The notes beneath the pieces are model-generated. The model searched no databases. It had not been told where the DNA came from and saw nothing but the letters and a program-made list of their open reading frames with translations. Below, piece by piece: positions 34,310 to 45,249 of a DNA stretch of 64,000 bases. The DNA comes from Utricularia gibba. Its lineage: Eukaryota; Streptophyta; Magnoliopsida; Lamiales; Lentibulariaceae. Position numbers and translations under genes: made by a program. The stretch covers positions 1,240,001 through 1,304,000 of the forward strand of contig CM007991.1 in assembly GCA_002189035.1 (NCBI GenBank), given 5' to 3'. Position 1 is the stretch's first letter; each line of letters opens with the position of its first letter.

Positions 34310-36002
34310 GCGATGGCTTAAGCAGCCTTAATTACTCTCTAATAATTACAATAATCGCTTAATTTTTTATTAACCTCCAAAATATTACGAACCATAATTC
34401 ATTATTCTACCCCGAGCCTAGGGTTTGCAGTCCACCGTCTAGATGGAATGCCACTGACCAATAAGAGTGGTGCACGTCAGAAATGGCAGATTCTTTAATC
34501 CATAACTGGAATACCGTTGAAATTTCTCGTCAAAACCTTTAATGCGACTGTTATTTCATATTCTTTGGATTTAAAAATAAGACGAACGTGTAACTAGCGG
34601 TTCAATTTTGAAAATAGGCATTTAAAAAATTAAAATTAAATATGATGAATTTTTTAATTAAGTCGGTGGCAGTAAAATGAGGGTAATAGCTAACTGAATC
34701 AATTCGAAATCTGACCATCTGTTAGAAAGTGTGTGATAAAATTGGACATTTGTAATATAATTTTTTTAATTTAATATATGATATAAAATGTATGATGGCA
34801 ATTTTTGTAAATAATCCCAATTACTATAACTAGCGATGAGAATTCATATGTAGTAGAGAGGGGGTAGGTGGAACATGGGGGACTTCCGCAAACCAAACCC
34901 AATACAAAACAGTTCACATTGAGCTATATTTTATTTTATTTTTTATAAAAAAACAGATGTTAAAATATTGACCAGAAATTTAAAATGAATTTAACCAATT
35001 TTTAATTTAGCCATGAATTTATATTGAATTTTTTTATAATTAATTATATTTAAATATAAATATAAATATATTATTTTAATTAATCACATTGAATATATTA
35101 TTCGATTGAATAATGAATTTGAATTGAACTCGATATAATTTCATATTACGTTAGTTTTACTTTCTCTTCTTAGACGAGGCCGAGTCCTCATTTAGATTCG
35201 ACATAATGTTACAATTCTACTCGTTATTTAGTTATTATATCAAATGCCACGATTTCATGTAATGTGGAAGAAAGAATAACAGGTTCAATCTCAGCTAACT
35301 AAGCATGCAATTAGACACCTAACCACCCAAGACACGGGAGCCAGAGCGTGAGCCCCATTGGCATACAAGTGGACACAGATTTACAACCATAACCAGACCC
35401 ATCATCGTTTTAGGTATATCTTTAAAAAATAATATCCAGATTAATATCATTTACCAACCACATGATAAATCATTTTCCCTTATTATTATTATTTCTCTAA
35501 ATAATTTTTATTTCAGAGAATATAACAAAAATCGAGGATGGTGTTTCCATCGTGATACACATGGTTATATTTAAAATAGTGATGTCAAATTTGTAAGAAG
35601 AATTTTAAATGTGCTGCAAAAAAAAAGAATGTTGAAATTATAGTAATATTCGATATTTTGAAAAACCATGTGGTATAATTGATTATTTAAAAAAATGAGG
35701 AGTTTTCTGTGAAGGACACATTGGGGTTTGAAGTCAAATCGGGACAGCAATTGGTCGTCTTTTGCCCCCCCTTGCCCCTGGGACGCATGTGGTTCATGCT
35801 CCTGCATATCAAAGTGGCTTTGAGCCCGAGGACTCACGTGCCTTTTTATCGTGTGGTTTTTTTGTCATTTACTGATATGTATTGGGTGGGCCGAATGGTA
35901 CAATTGGGCTTTGAATAATAAAGGGAATGTGTTCTATGGGCCCATCTGGAATGAAACCTGAAGAGTTCAGCAGATGGACTGACGAGTGACGGGGCGCTCT
36001 TA
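34310..36002. other. divergent spacer between PAL and the first PPR gene
   Basis: AT-rich, with no supported gene. The PAL-proximal part is its promoter. The last 130 bp hold motifs of the PPR promoter. No transposon ends recognised. Confidence 0.45.
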
Positions 36003-36011
36003 AACCCTAAC
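35887..36011 (+). promoter_or_regulatory. site II (TGGGCC) and telo-box motifs before the PPR gene
   Basis: TGGGCC at 35887-35892 and 35937-35942, TGGGCT near 35905, then a telo-box AAACCCTAA at about 36003-36011, all within 200 bp of the ATG at 36087. This pairing is common in promoters of genes for organelle biogenesis and translation, in keeping with a PPR protein. Confidence 0.5.
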
Positions 36012-36086
36012 CATGGAGAATGCTTTCTCTGTGAATTACCTTCGGCGACGAGTGTATCACTGATTCAGTCAGTAGCGGGGGTCGAA

Positions 36087-38321
36087 ATGGCGGCTTTTGA
36101 TGTGTTGAAGGTGGTTCGGGATTCTAACTTCTCTAAGTTTTCGAGACCGGTGTCTCTGAAATCGGTGGCATTTTTCTGCTCCCCCACCTCTTCCGAAATC
36201 CCAACATCCGATTCATTGGGCTCTGCGAATGAAGGTGGCGATGCCTCTGCTACGAGACGGAGGGAACCTAGGCGCCCAAGAGATCCTGAGAAAATCGAGG
36301 ATGTGATTTGTAGAATGATGGCAAACCGGGCGTGGACGACCCGTTTGCAGAACTCAATTCGGAACTTGGTTCCTAGATTCGATCATGAGCTGGTGTACAA
36401 TGTCTTGCACGGGGCCAAGAAGAGCGATCACGCCCTCCAGTTCTTTCGATGGGTTGAAAGGGCGAATCTTGTTCAACATAACAGAGAGGCGCATCACAAG
36501 ATTATTCAAATTTTGGGGCGTGCTTCGAAGCTAAATCATGCACGATGTATCTTGTTGGATATGCCACAAAAGGGAGCGGAATGGGATGAGGATATGTGGG
36601 TTTTGATGATTGATAGCTATGGAAAGGCTGGAATTGTTCAGGAGAGTGTGAAGATGTTTGAGAAGATGGCGGAGTTTGGAGTTGAGAGGACTGTTAATGC
36701 GTATGATACTTTATTTAAGGCAATACTTCGTCGGGGTAGATATATGATGGCGAAACGGTACTTCAACAAGATGTTGAGTGAAGGTATTGAGCCAACGAGG
36801 CATACTTTTAATATCATGCTTTGGGGGTTTTTTCTTTCAGGGAAAGTAGAGACTGCTAATAGATTTTTTGAGGATATGAAGAGTCGTGGAATTGCCCCAG
36901 ATGTTGTGACATATAATACCTTGATCAATGGATATTATCGTGTTAAGAAAATGGAAGAAGCGGAGATGTACTTTACTGAACTGAAGGAGATGAAATTTGA
37001 GCCTAATGTAATCACATTCACGACAATGATCAAGGGGTATGTTTCTATTGAACGTGTTGATGATGCGTTGAGAATGTTCGATGAGATGAAGAAGTCTGGT
37101 GTGAAGCCCAATGCCACTACTTTCTCAACTCTGTTACCTGGGCTATGTGATGCAGATTACATGTCACAAGCTCATACTCTCTTGAAGGAGATGGCCGAGA
37201 GGTATATTGCACCTGATGATAACTCGATTTTCATGAGACTTCTTTCTGGTCAATGCAAGGCTGGAAATTTGGATGCTGCTGCAGATGTGCTCAAGACTAT
37301 GATTAGGTTAAGTATCCCTACAGAAGCCGGGCATTATGGGGTTCTCATCGAGAATTTCTGCAAGGGTGGCCGATATGAAGGGGCAGTCAAGTACTTGGAT
37401 AAGCTTATTGAGAAAGATATTATCCTGAGGCCTGCAAGCACTCTGCATATGGAAGCTAGTGCATACAACACAATAGTTGAGTATCTGTGCAGAAATGGCC
37501 AAACTGCTAAAGCTGAAACATTAATTAGGCAGTTGATGAAATTGGGTGTCCAGGATCCGGTGGCCCTAAACAATCTAATATGTGGACATTCACGAGAAGG
37601 AGCTCCTGAATCCGCATCTGAGATTTTGAGAATTATGCTACGGAGGAATGTTGTGTTGGAGAAGGTTTCTTATGAATCACTCGTCGAAAGCTACTTGAGC
37701 AAGAATGATCCTTCTGAAGCTAAAGCCGCCCTTGAAAGTATGGTTGAAAATGGCCACATCCCGGATTCTTCTCTGTATCGGGCTGTGCTGGAGAGCTTGT
37801 TTGAAGATGGACGTGTTCAGTCAGCAAGCCGGGTGATGAAAATGATGCTGGAGAGAGAGGTGAAGGATCACAAGGAATTGATGTTCAAGATTTTAGAAGC
37901 GCTATTCATGAGGGGCCACGTCGAGGAAGCCCTTGGTAGATCTCAACTGCTGATGCAATCTGGCATAGCACCCGACTTTGATGCTCTGTTATCCATCCTG
38001 TGCAATAAAGGGAAAACAACTGCTGCACTGAAACTCCTGGATTATTGTCTGGAAAGAGATTACACTGTCGAAGTTTCAAGCTATGAAAAGGTATTGGATG
38101 CTCTGTTAGCTGCTGGACAGACTCTGAATGCATACTCCATTCTCTTCAAAATCGTGGATAAAGGGAATGCCACAGACTGGAGCTGCTGTAAGGATCTAAT
38201 TAAGAGTCTAAACGAGGGGGGTTTCACTAAGCAAGCAGACAACCTTTCCCGGATGATCAAAGGAGGGAGCAAGCAACCCGACAAGAGGAAAGGCAGCCGG
38301 AAGACTGTCATGGCTCAGTAG
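36087..38321 (+). CDS. P-class pentatricopeptide repeat protein, At2g37230-like
   Basis: Helical-repeat RNA-binding protein, almost certainly organellar. Intronless, 744 residues. The N-terminus is Ser/Arg/Phe-rich (FSKFSRPVSLKSVAFFC) and fits a transit peptide. From about residue 170 there are at least twelve consecutive 35-residue PPR motifs, for example TYNTLINGYYRVKKMEEAEM and TFTTMIKGYVSIERVDDALR, followed by weaker ones to about residue 720. No E, DYW or SMR domain is present, so it is a pure P-class protein, expected to stabilise or process RNA rather than edit it. The pre-repeat block NRAWTTRLQNSIRNLVPRFDH and the overall layout resemble Arabidopsis At2g37230. The RNA target cannot be read from this inspection. 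Confidence 0.92.
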   Translation: MAAFDVLKVVRDSNFSKFSRPVSLKSVAFFCSPTSSEIPTSDSLGSANEGGDASATRRREPRRPRDPEKIEDVICRMMANRAWTTRLQNSIRNLVPRFDHELVYNVLHGAKKSDHALQFFRWVERANLVQHNREAHHKIIQILGRASKLNHARCILLDMPQKGAEWDEDMWVLMIDSYGKAGIVQESVKMFEKMAEFGVERTVNAYDTLFKAILRRGRYMMAKRYFNKMLSEGIEPTRHTFNIMLWGFFLSGKVETANRFFEDMKSRGIAPDVVTYNTLINGYYRVKKMEEAEMYFTELKEMKFEPNVITFTTMIKGYVSIERVDDALRMFDEMKKSGVKPNATTFSTLLPGLCDADYMSQAHTLLKEMAERYIAPDDNSIFMRLLSGQCKAGNLDAAADVLKTMIRLSIPTEAGHYGVLIENFCKGGRYEGAVKYLDKLIEKDIILRPASTLHMEASAYNTIVEYLCRNGQTAKAETLIRQLMKLGVQDPVALNNLICGHSREGAPESASEILRIMLRRNVVLEKVSYESLVESYLSKNDPSEAKAALESMVENGHIPDSSLYRAVLESLFEDGRVQSASRVMKMMLEREVKDHKELMFKILEALFMRGHVEEALGRSQLLMQSGIAPDFDALLSILCNKGKTTAALKLLDYCLERDYTVEVSSYEKVLDALLAAGQTLNAYSILFKIVDKGNATDWSCCKDLIKSLNEGGFTKQADNLSRMIKGGSKQPDKRKGSRKTVMAQ

Positions 38322-38817
38322 AAGAAGCACATGTTTGTAGTTTCTTTTTCAAGGCTAGAAGTCGCTGGTTAATCACTGTGAAGCCTTCATGTAGACTGAT
38401 TCATATTGCCTCGTTTGGGAGAATACATTATTTTTTCATTGTGATTTGTTTTCTGGCATGATTCTGTTGCTGATCAAAAGGAAGAATCAGAATAGCAGAA
38501 GCAGGATGACTCTCAACTGCTGCTTCCGGGGGCTCTTTGCTATAATACGGAAGGTATATATACTTTTTTAAACAATAAAATAAAATCATATTATTATAAT
38601 TTCGATTTACGGAATAGTAAGGAGAGGAGGAAAGAGATGCCCCGCATGATTCTGGGCCTATGGTGGAGTTTGGCCCAATAAGACACAAAATAGCCCAAAT
38701 ATATGTCAATTAAAAATTTTAAAAAAAATGTATACGTTTCTTCCCTCGTTGTATGAAAACGTTCACTAGCCCTGCATTAAACTGTGGCGTACGAGTGAAT
38801 TCTTGAAAGGTAGAGAA
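38322..38817. promoter_or_regulatory. spacer and promoter of the first CASP-like gene
   Basis: PPR 3' UTR first, then at 38650-38700 a cluster of GGGCC/GGCCCA motifs (CTGGGCCTATG, TTTGGCCCAATA) 120-160 bp upstream of the CASP-like ATG. Confidence 0.4.
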
Positions 38818-40206
38818 ATGGCGAGGTCGTTTGTTTTGCCGCTGGGAGTTGATCCTCTGGAGGCCATACCATTGCCGCCTTTGCTTAGGACGATGCATTA
38901 TCGAGGAACGACTGGAAGTTGTTATGCTATCTTGCTCCGTTGGTGCCAATTTGTGTTCGCCGTCGTCTGTGTCCTCGCGATGCCTGAAGAATTCCCCTCC
39001 ATTTCGGCGTTCCGGTTGGTTTTTAGCCACCTTTGACATTTTTTATCGTCATGTTTGATAGATTCTGGATTTCTAGAGTGAAGTATGATGAGTACTTTGG
39101 AAGATTCACATTCTTGGTTACTTGGACTTCCTGTCGGGTTTCTATCTGATGTTTTTTGGCGTGAGATTATACATTAATTATTTGAGTTGTTTTCTATCTT
39201 CAAGTGTTCGATTTACTGTTTCAGAGCGAGCCTGATTTTTCACATTTCTTTGAAATATACTGGTGTATTAGTGTTTTCTCGATGGGTTTCTGGTCGGCGA
39301 TGTGCACATTGTAGTCCCTCTAGTTTTTCAGTCAGCCATTTGTGTAGCTTTTGAAGTGGAATGAAAATTGACATAAGCTCATGTGCTGTTTTGGTTTTCC
39401 TTGATTCAGTTACCTTTTAGGTGCTGTTGGTCTTCAAAGTGTATGGAGCACCGGCTTTCTTGTCATTGATACATATGCTTTTATGAGGAATATAAGGATC
39501 AGCAACCCTCAATGGCTTACTTTCTTTACCTTCGTTGATGGGGTAAGGAAAGCTCAACGTTGTCAATTTCCCTCTTTTGCTTAGCTAGTCTTAGATAAGA
39601 TAAAAAACTTGAAAATGGGTTGACAGTTTTCTGGTTTTGTATGATTTTTAGCATCGGCAAGCAGTTAAAATATGCCCCATAAATTCAATCAATGCTTCCC
39701 AGTCTCATGCTAGATTGTTTTCCTGCTAAATGAAGAAGGCTCTGGTGTATTTGAACACTCTGTTATCTGTTTTCAATTTTTGCCTGAAGCAGAGGTACTT
39801 GATGTGTATATATGCGTGCGGTCTTGCTGCAGCTGCTCTAGGGCTATGAATTCTCTGTGATAGTTCCCATGAAAGAGATACTTTGCTATGCACTTAGCCT
39901 TCAAAAAACTTGTTTGTGATGTGAATTGTCGATGTTGCCTGGTTATCCCCATGTCTTAAGTTCTTTCTGCTTAGCCATTCTGAAGATTGTCGTTTAAATC
40001 TGCAGGCAACCTCCACTCTAACATTTTCGGCTGCCAGTGCAGCGGCCGGCATCACGGTTCTTATAAGTCATGATCTTGAAAAATGCAGTGTGAACTACTG
40101 TGGTCGGCTCATCTCTGCAACAGCTACTGCCTTTCTGAGCTCCTTCGCTGCTTCAACTTCCTTCTTCCTGAATTTCTGGACTCTGGGAGCGGCAACTGTT
40201 GCGTAG
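38818..40206 (+). CDS. CASP-like protein 5A, copy 1
   Basis: Four-pass membrane protein of the CASP/MARVEL-like family. Founding members scaffold the Casparian strip; 5A members are broadly expressed and poorly understood. Exons: 38818-39014, 39410-39542 and 40006-40206, giving 176 residues. Membrane segments: [58 protein letters not shown] and [17 protein letters not shown]. The last extracellular loop has the paired Cys of EKCSVNYCG. Intron positions match the second copy exactly. The copies diverge most at the N-terminus and in exon 2, so both may be functional. Confidence 0.88.
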
Positions 40207-40738
40207 TTATCAGGTGGTTTTCAATTTTTGATAGTTTTCTGTGCATTTTAGACCAGCAAAGGCATACCCTTCCAGGTAGCCTCTTGGCACTCATTCAACT
40301 AAGAAGTGCATACATAGTAATCGTCTCCAACTTTTTCTGTCATGATACTTCAGAATGACTTGTTGGGTCACATATTACTTTCAAAATATTTAAATAATAA
40401 TGTTTTATTTAAAATTGGGATATCTACTCATCCCATGACTCGTGGTTGGGCAAAGAGGAGGATCGTATACACAGCCCCTGAAGCTTCAGATAATGTGAGC
40501 CTTTAGTCGAGTTTAGCCCAATCTTTCATGGGCCTGGAGCCCAAAAAGGCCAGTTGGAAAAAAAAGAAGTAATGCATAGATATATATATATATATATATA
40601 ATATAGATATAAGTTCCCGCCAGTTCCGACATAAACCGCTATTCTTCTTTTTTTCACGGATGAAGAATTTCCGATTCTGTGGAGTACTTTTGCCTTCTTT
40701 CGGTAGCATTTGTGGATTCTTGAAAGGTTCTAGAAGTA
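40207..40738. promoter_or_regulatory. spacer and promoter of the second CASP-like gene
   Basis: Contains a (TA)n microsatellite near 40578-40600 and, at 40505-40550, GCCCAAT/TGGGCC motifs similar in kind to those before copy 1, which suggests the promoter was duplicated with the gene. Confidence 0.4.
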
Positions 40739-41989
40739 ATGGCGTCGAGTATTCAGCCGGTGGAAATTGATCCGCCGGAGGCGGCGCCAGCGGTGCCGCG
40801 GTTGCTTAGGACGAGAATTTATCCAGGAATGACTGGAAGTTTTTATGCGGTCGTCCTCCGAATTTTCCAATGTATTCCCGCTATCGCTGCCCTCTGCCTC
40901 ATGTCTACCACCTCTTATTTCCCCTCCGATGCGGCGTTCCGGTTGGTGGTTGATCTCCTTCGGTTTTGTTTATTGTCATGTTAAGAATGTTCTGGGTTTC
41001 TTGAGTAACGCATGGGAAGTATATTCCTCGATTTACTTTCTTGGATGCTTTTGATTCCTTCTGGGGGATGGGATTTGGGAAAATTTCCATGTGTACTTTT
41101 CCTCTGTTCGGATTCGATCTGGTTTCCTGATCTAGAGCGAGCCTGAATTTTGACATTTACTTGAAATTTACTGGTGTTCAGTGTTATGGTTTCTGAAAAT
41201 TGCATATTCTGGTGCCCTGTTTTGGTTTTCCTTCACCAGTTACCTTTTAGCTGCTGTTGGTCTTCAAAGTATATGGAGCATGTCTTCAGGTTTTATGGAC
41301 ACAATTGCTTTTACGTTGAATCTGCGTATCAACAATCGTGTGTTGGCTGCTTCGATGGCTTTTGGTGATGGGGTAAGGAAACGTTAACGTTAAAAATTAC
41401 CCTTGATTGCTTAGATTGTCTTGGATACTTTTGAAATTGGGATTCCATGTTTATGATTCCATATGATTTTGAAAATAAAAAAGCAGTTAAATTGTCTCCA
41501 AGTCTTGCTTATTGTTTTCCTGATACATCAAGAAGGACCTTGTGCTTTCTACAAGTTGGTAGTTGCTGTCATTTCTGTGATTTGAAAACTCTGTTATCTG
41601 ACTTCGGCTTGTGGATGGCAATATGTTCTTAAGCCTAGCTACTTGGCGGGTACAAATACACTCTTGTTGTTTGTAGCTGCTATTTAACCTTCATTAACTT
41701 GCTAGTTCTCTGGACCAGTGGATTGCAATGTTGTGCAGGTGTTTCCATATCCTCGTTTCTTCCTGATGCACTTGATAATGATTTGCAGATAACATCCACT
41801 CTAACATTTTCGGCTGCCAGTGCTTCGGCCGGACTTGCGGTGCTTCTAACTCGTGATCTTGGTAAATGCAATGTGAACCATTGTGATACCCTCATGGAAG
41901 CAACAGCCATGGCTTTTTTCAGCTCGCTTGTTGCACTGCCTTCCTTCTTTGTGAATGTCTGGTCTCTGGCCGCGGCATCAGTTGTATAG
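40739..41989 (+). CDS. CASP-like protein 5A, copy 2 (tandem duplicate)
   Basis: Exons: 40739-40941, 41240-41372 and 41789-41989, giving 178 residues with the same exon phases and lengths as copy 1 (exon 2 is 133 nt and exon 3 is 201 nt in both). The four membrane segments and the GKCNVNHCD loop are retained. The N-terminal half carries [22 protein letters not shown], aligning with [15 protein letters not shown] of copy 1. Exon 3 starts nearly identically at DNA level (TCCACTCTAACATTTTCGG). It is a local tandem duplicate, and a third decayed copy follows. Confidence 0.88.
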
Positions 41990-42235
41990 TCGTGTGGTTG
42001 CTTTCACTTTTCATTTCACAGGTTATTCCCTTGTGAGAGATGATAGAACACAGAGAGGCTTTTTGTATCTGCCCCAAGCCACACCCTTTCCAGTAATACT
42101 CTTGGTATTCTTCAATGATACTGATCGAAACTAGGAACAATTTTTGCAGCTACTGAAATAATGATGGTAAAATCCGTTCGTCAAGTATTTCACACACCAA
42201 GATCATATGCCCTGAAGACCTTAAATGGGGTGTAG

Positions 42236-42372
42236 CCCGAATGCTATCACGGTTCTTACAAGGACCTGTGTAGATTCATGTCAGCAACAGCTGTGGCTCT
42301 TTTGAGCTCCTTCGTTGCTTCTATGAGGTTTTTGCATCTGCCCCAAGTTTCCACTTTTCGTTTCACTGTTTT
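42236..42372 (+). pseudogene. relic of a third CASP-like copy (exon 3 and 3' UTR)
   Basis: ATCACGGTTCTTACAAG encodes ITVLT as in exon 3. After a deletion and frame change comes MSATAVALLSSFVASMRF, matching [15 protein letters not shown] of copy 1. The following TTTTTGCATCTGCCCCAAG repeats the 3' UTR of copy 2 near 42060. No upstream exons were found. Confidence 0.65.
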
Positions 42373-42637
42373 CTGTACAAATTATCTTGGATTTCAGACA
42401 AGCAAAGAAAGGCAGAGAGTCATCAGTGATATGGATCGACCCTATAGAAATGGGCCGTGCGTTGAAGGATGTACGCACTTTCACTCAATTTCTGGCACAT
42501 GGATCTGACTCGTATGCCTCCGAGGTGTGGTTTGCCAAGCAAGCTCAGCCCAGGTGGCCACCTGGATACATCTCTACCAAAAACTCGTTATCCTGCGATA
42601 GCATCTGCTGGTTGGATTTAGATTTTGTTTAACTGAC

Positions 42638-42732
42638 TAAGGTTCCGGCGCCGACGCCGCCGCCGGGTTCATCGGAGTCACCGGATACGAAATTCCATGC
42701 TCCTGGGATTAAGGATTCGAAATTTGAAGAGT
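42638..42732 (+). other. exon-like open stretch of unknown origin
   Basis: After a CTAAG that could be a splice acceptor, a frame reads VPAPTPPPGSSESPDTKFHA and then PGIKDSKFEEYVHF, with unusually high GC for this region. It looks like a fragment of a real protein, but no start, no matching donor and no family were identified. It may be a captured or orphaned exon. Confidence 0.3.
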
Positions 42733-42831
42733 ATGTGCATTTTATTTTGGCAACGGACTACAGACTAGTATCGGAAGCAAGAAATAGCAACACGAATTCC
42801 AGTTTGAAGCAAAAGATGGCATTTTGATATG

Positions 42832-43179
42832 TCATAGAAAGATACAAAATCTTCCAGCCGCCGGAGTTTTTGAAGCTCGAACAACGGCAAGAAAAATGGC
42901 TTCATCGCAGGGGATACGGAGTTTTGAACTAGAAACGAATTCGTACATTTCCCAAGCTTGGTCAAGCAGAGCTCGGAACAATGGGTGCCTCAGTAGGGTA
43001 ACTTTTATCACATATCTCTTCTCTTCTTCTCCAACATACACTGGTAAATGACCTTTAGGAACTCCTCCAGAGATAATCTCCTCATCGTCGTGGAAATCCC
43101 ACAGTGGCCATTTGCAGCAAGCAGGTATAGCTCTTCGATTCTTGTATAGCCACCTTGCAATGCATGACTTGTGGAACAT
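42832..43179 (-). CDS. SAUR-family auxin-responsive protein
   Basis: Small intronless early-auxin gene of 115 residues. The SAUR core runs VPKGHLPVYVGEEEKRYVIK, then VTLLRHPLFRALLDQAWEMY, then SSKLRIPCDEAIFLAVVRAS. SAUR proteins typically inhibit PP2C.D phosphatases, keeping plasma-membrane H+-ATPases active and promoting cell expansion. The basic, Trp- and Cys-rich N-terminus (CIARWLYKNRRAIPACCKW) is of the SAUR46/57 kind, which in Arabidopsis sits beside PAL1, so the neighbourhood agrees. A TATA box lies about 115 bp upstream. Acidic residues DDEE lie between N-terminus and core. Confidence 0.92.
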   Translation of the reverse strand: MFHKSCIARWLYKNRRAIPACCKWPLWDFHDDEEIISGGVPKGHLPVYVGEEEKRYVIKVTLLRHPLFRALLDQAWEMYEFVSSSKLRIPCDEAIFLAVVRASKTPAAGRFCIFL

Positions 43180-43290
43180 TTTGCTCTAAAGAATTCTGAA
43201 AGGAACCGTACAGAAAGTGGGAAAATGATTTAAGAACTGAATGCTCTGTTTCTTTATGAAGAATGACAACCGAAAGCGAGAGCTGCTGTG

Positions 43291-43303
43291 TGTATATATA
43301 TAG
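43291..43303 (-). promoter_or_regulatory. TATA box of the SAUR gene
   Basis: Minus strand CTCTATATATATAC, about 112-124 bp upstream of the ATG at 43179. Confidence 0.5.
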
Positions 43304-44380
43304 AGTTGGAAATGGCTGATGTTGCTGATGAACTGTAAATCTCTGTCGTTGTTTCGCAGTCATACCAGCTAGAAGTGCTTGCGTGTTGCTCATTGCCATT
43401 AATTACTACATGTGAGAGAACAGAGCACTGAGCTGTGATAGAGGACAATTTTAGTGTATTTTTTTCCTTAGGTCTTTATGGAAAAATATGTTTCAGTACA
43501 GATAGCTAGCTAAGCCAGGCTAGTGGAGAGAATTGCTCTGATGATTCCTCTTTTCATATTCAGTAGCAGAAAACAGTGTGAAAATAATGAAAAAGGTAGA
43601 TTCTTGAAGGAGACCTACTCAACTGGAGAGCTAACATGTATGCTGAGTTAGGAAACTGCTTCATCGACCACAATTGCTGTGCTTTCATTGCGAATGTATA
43701 GCATGGGACTGGGGAGCCAAAATGGAAGCCCGTTGGATTCTTTGAAAGTTGGAATCAGCCTCACGGGCACGATGTGTATATACTCTTGTGATGCATTTCA
43801 CTCATGTCAGAGGAAGAGGTACTTAGTGACATGACTGACAACCCTTATCCGCTTTTATCCAGAAATATGCAAAGGGATTTAGCTAGCCAGTGAAACACCA
43901 GTCTCAAGTTCGCTGGTAAACAGCGCATGTAGGGTATGGTCTCCCTAGTGGGGCATCTATGCATTCAGGTTGCAGGGTGCACACATTTTCATTCAGAAAA
44001 GTGAATCATTGTGGGGTGAAACACATTTGTTTCTTGTATTAATAATCACATGCATCTCTGCTTCTTCCTCTGTGCAGCATAGCTGGCGTACGGTACGGTC
44101 TGCTGACATTTTCCATTCTCCAGGGACGCAACGTGGGAGCTTTGAACTGCTACAGAAGCTTCTGCTTCCATGCATTATTGATCTGGGAAACACTGAGACC
44201 GGTAGTATCTATTATCCGGAGCATGTTTCAAGATGCTTAGTATCCGCCATTGGATGGTCCTTGCATCAGAACTACTTCCCTAAGCCTGCAGAGGGTTGGG
44301 GGGCAATGAGAAAAAGACGCCAAACTTTCTTGTACACTATTTGCCAAGGGCCAAAAAAAAAGTACGGTTTTATACGTACA
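43304..44380. other. spacer upstream of the SAUR gene and 5' side of the P450 relic
   Basis: An open frame of 162 codons at 43970-44458 crosses into the P450 relic but has no recognisable protein over most of its length. The missing 5' part of the P450 was not found here. Confidence 0.35.
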
Positions 44381-45078
44381 AGGACTGGTCTTCACATCTG
44401 TCCTTGGAGGCTTAAAAGACGAGCCAACATGCGTTTAAATAGATGCTTAAAAGGATAAACGAAGGCTCGTGCTCGCGCAACGACGGCGGATTTCTAACTG
44501 AAGACAATGATATTCTAACGAGATTAATGAAATCAGTGGCTTACAAGAAAGCATGGTGTTGCATACCGTGATCGTTTCGTGTCTGCTGGTCTGGATACCA
44601 CTTCTTCTGCATTGACATGGTTCTTTCTAGAAACCCAAGGTACTCCTGCAAGACATCAGAAGACATGGCTTCCCAAATGACAGACAATTATAATGTGAAA
44701 CTATTAGTTTACACTCACCATTTCGAGACTCCGAGGCTATCCTCCAGATACTTGGGATTTCAAAGTACCCAACCGAAACAATATTTCACCTGAAGGAACG
44801 TTCGTCAAGAAAGGCTCCTTTGTAGTCTATCTTAAGGCTGCAATGAGAGTTCTTGAGGAACCGGTGTTTCAGCTGGAACGTTGACTGGAGAAGGCAGGAG
44901 GGGCAGGCAAGCGGATTTTCAAGATCATGGATCCATCTGTGTTTCCTTTGTTTAATGGTGAGCCAAGAACATGCTTGGGAAAGGATATGTCCTTGCAAAT
45001 GAAGAGTGTCATAGCTGGTGTTCTTCGGAAGTTTCAAATCATTCTGGTCAATGGATTGAAGCTGACATACTACGCAGT
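44381..45078 (+). pseudogene. cytochrome P450 pseudogene, CYP94-like (CYP86 clan), 3' half only
   Basis: Several collinear P450 blocks in shifting frames: PWRLKRRANMRLNRCLK (like WKIKRLLNIGSEKRLK); DILTRLMKS (44506 on); SAGLDTTSSALTWFFL, the I-helix (about 44580-44630); ETPR, the K-helix ExxR (44725-44736); PEGTFVKKGSFVVY (about 44787-44830); and the haem region PLFNGEPRTCLGKDMSLQMK with its Cys at 44972-44974. Frameshifts and stops (for example the TGA after FQLERT-like sequence at about 44882) separate them. CYP94 enzymes are fatty-acid or jasmonate omega-hydroxylases; FVKKG and DILTRLM favour CYP94. No product could be made from this copy. Confidence 0.75.
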
Positions 45079-45249
45079 TTAGCTATCCACCTACAAAAGT
45101 GAAGCTCATATTTAAACTTGTCCTATGATATATTTTGCATCTATATTGTGATAGCGTGTTTTTCAGAACAGTAAGCAGATCGGAAAGCCAAATAAACATA
45201 CCGGTGAGGGCAACGCCATTTTCCCAAGTGTACACACAGAAACGAATAA

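Noticed and set aside
43970-44458. 162-codon plus-strand frame as a gene
   Set aside because: No recognisable protein over most of it. Its end overlaps the P450 relic in one of that relic's shifted frames.
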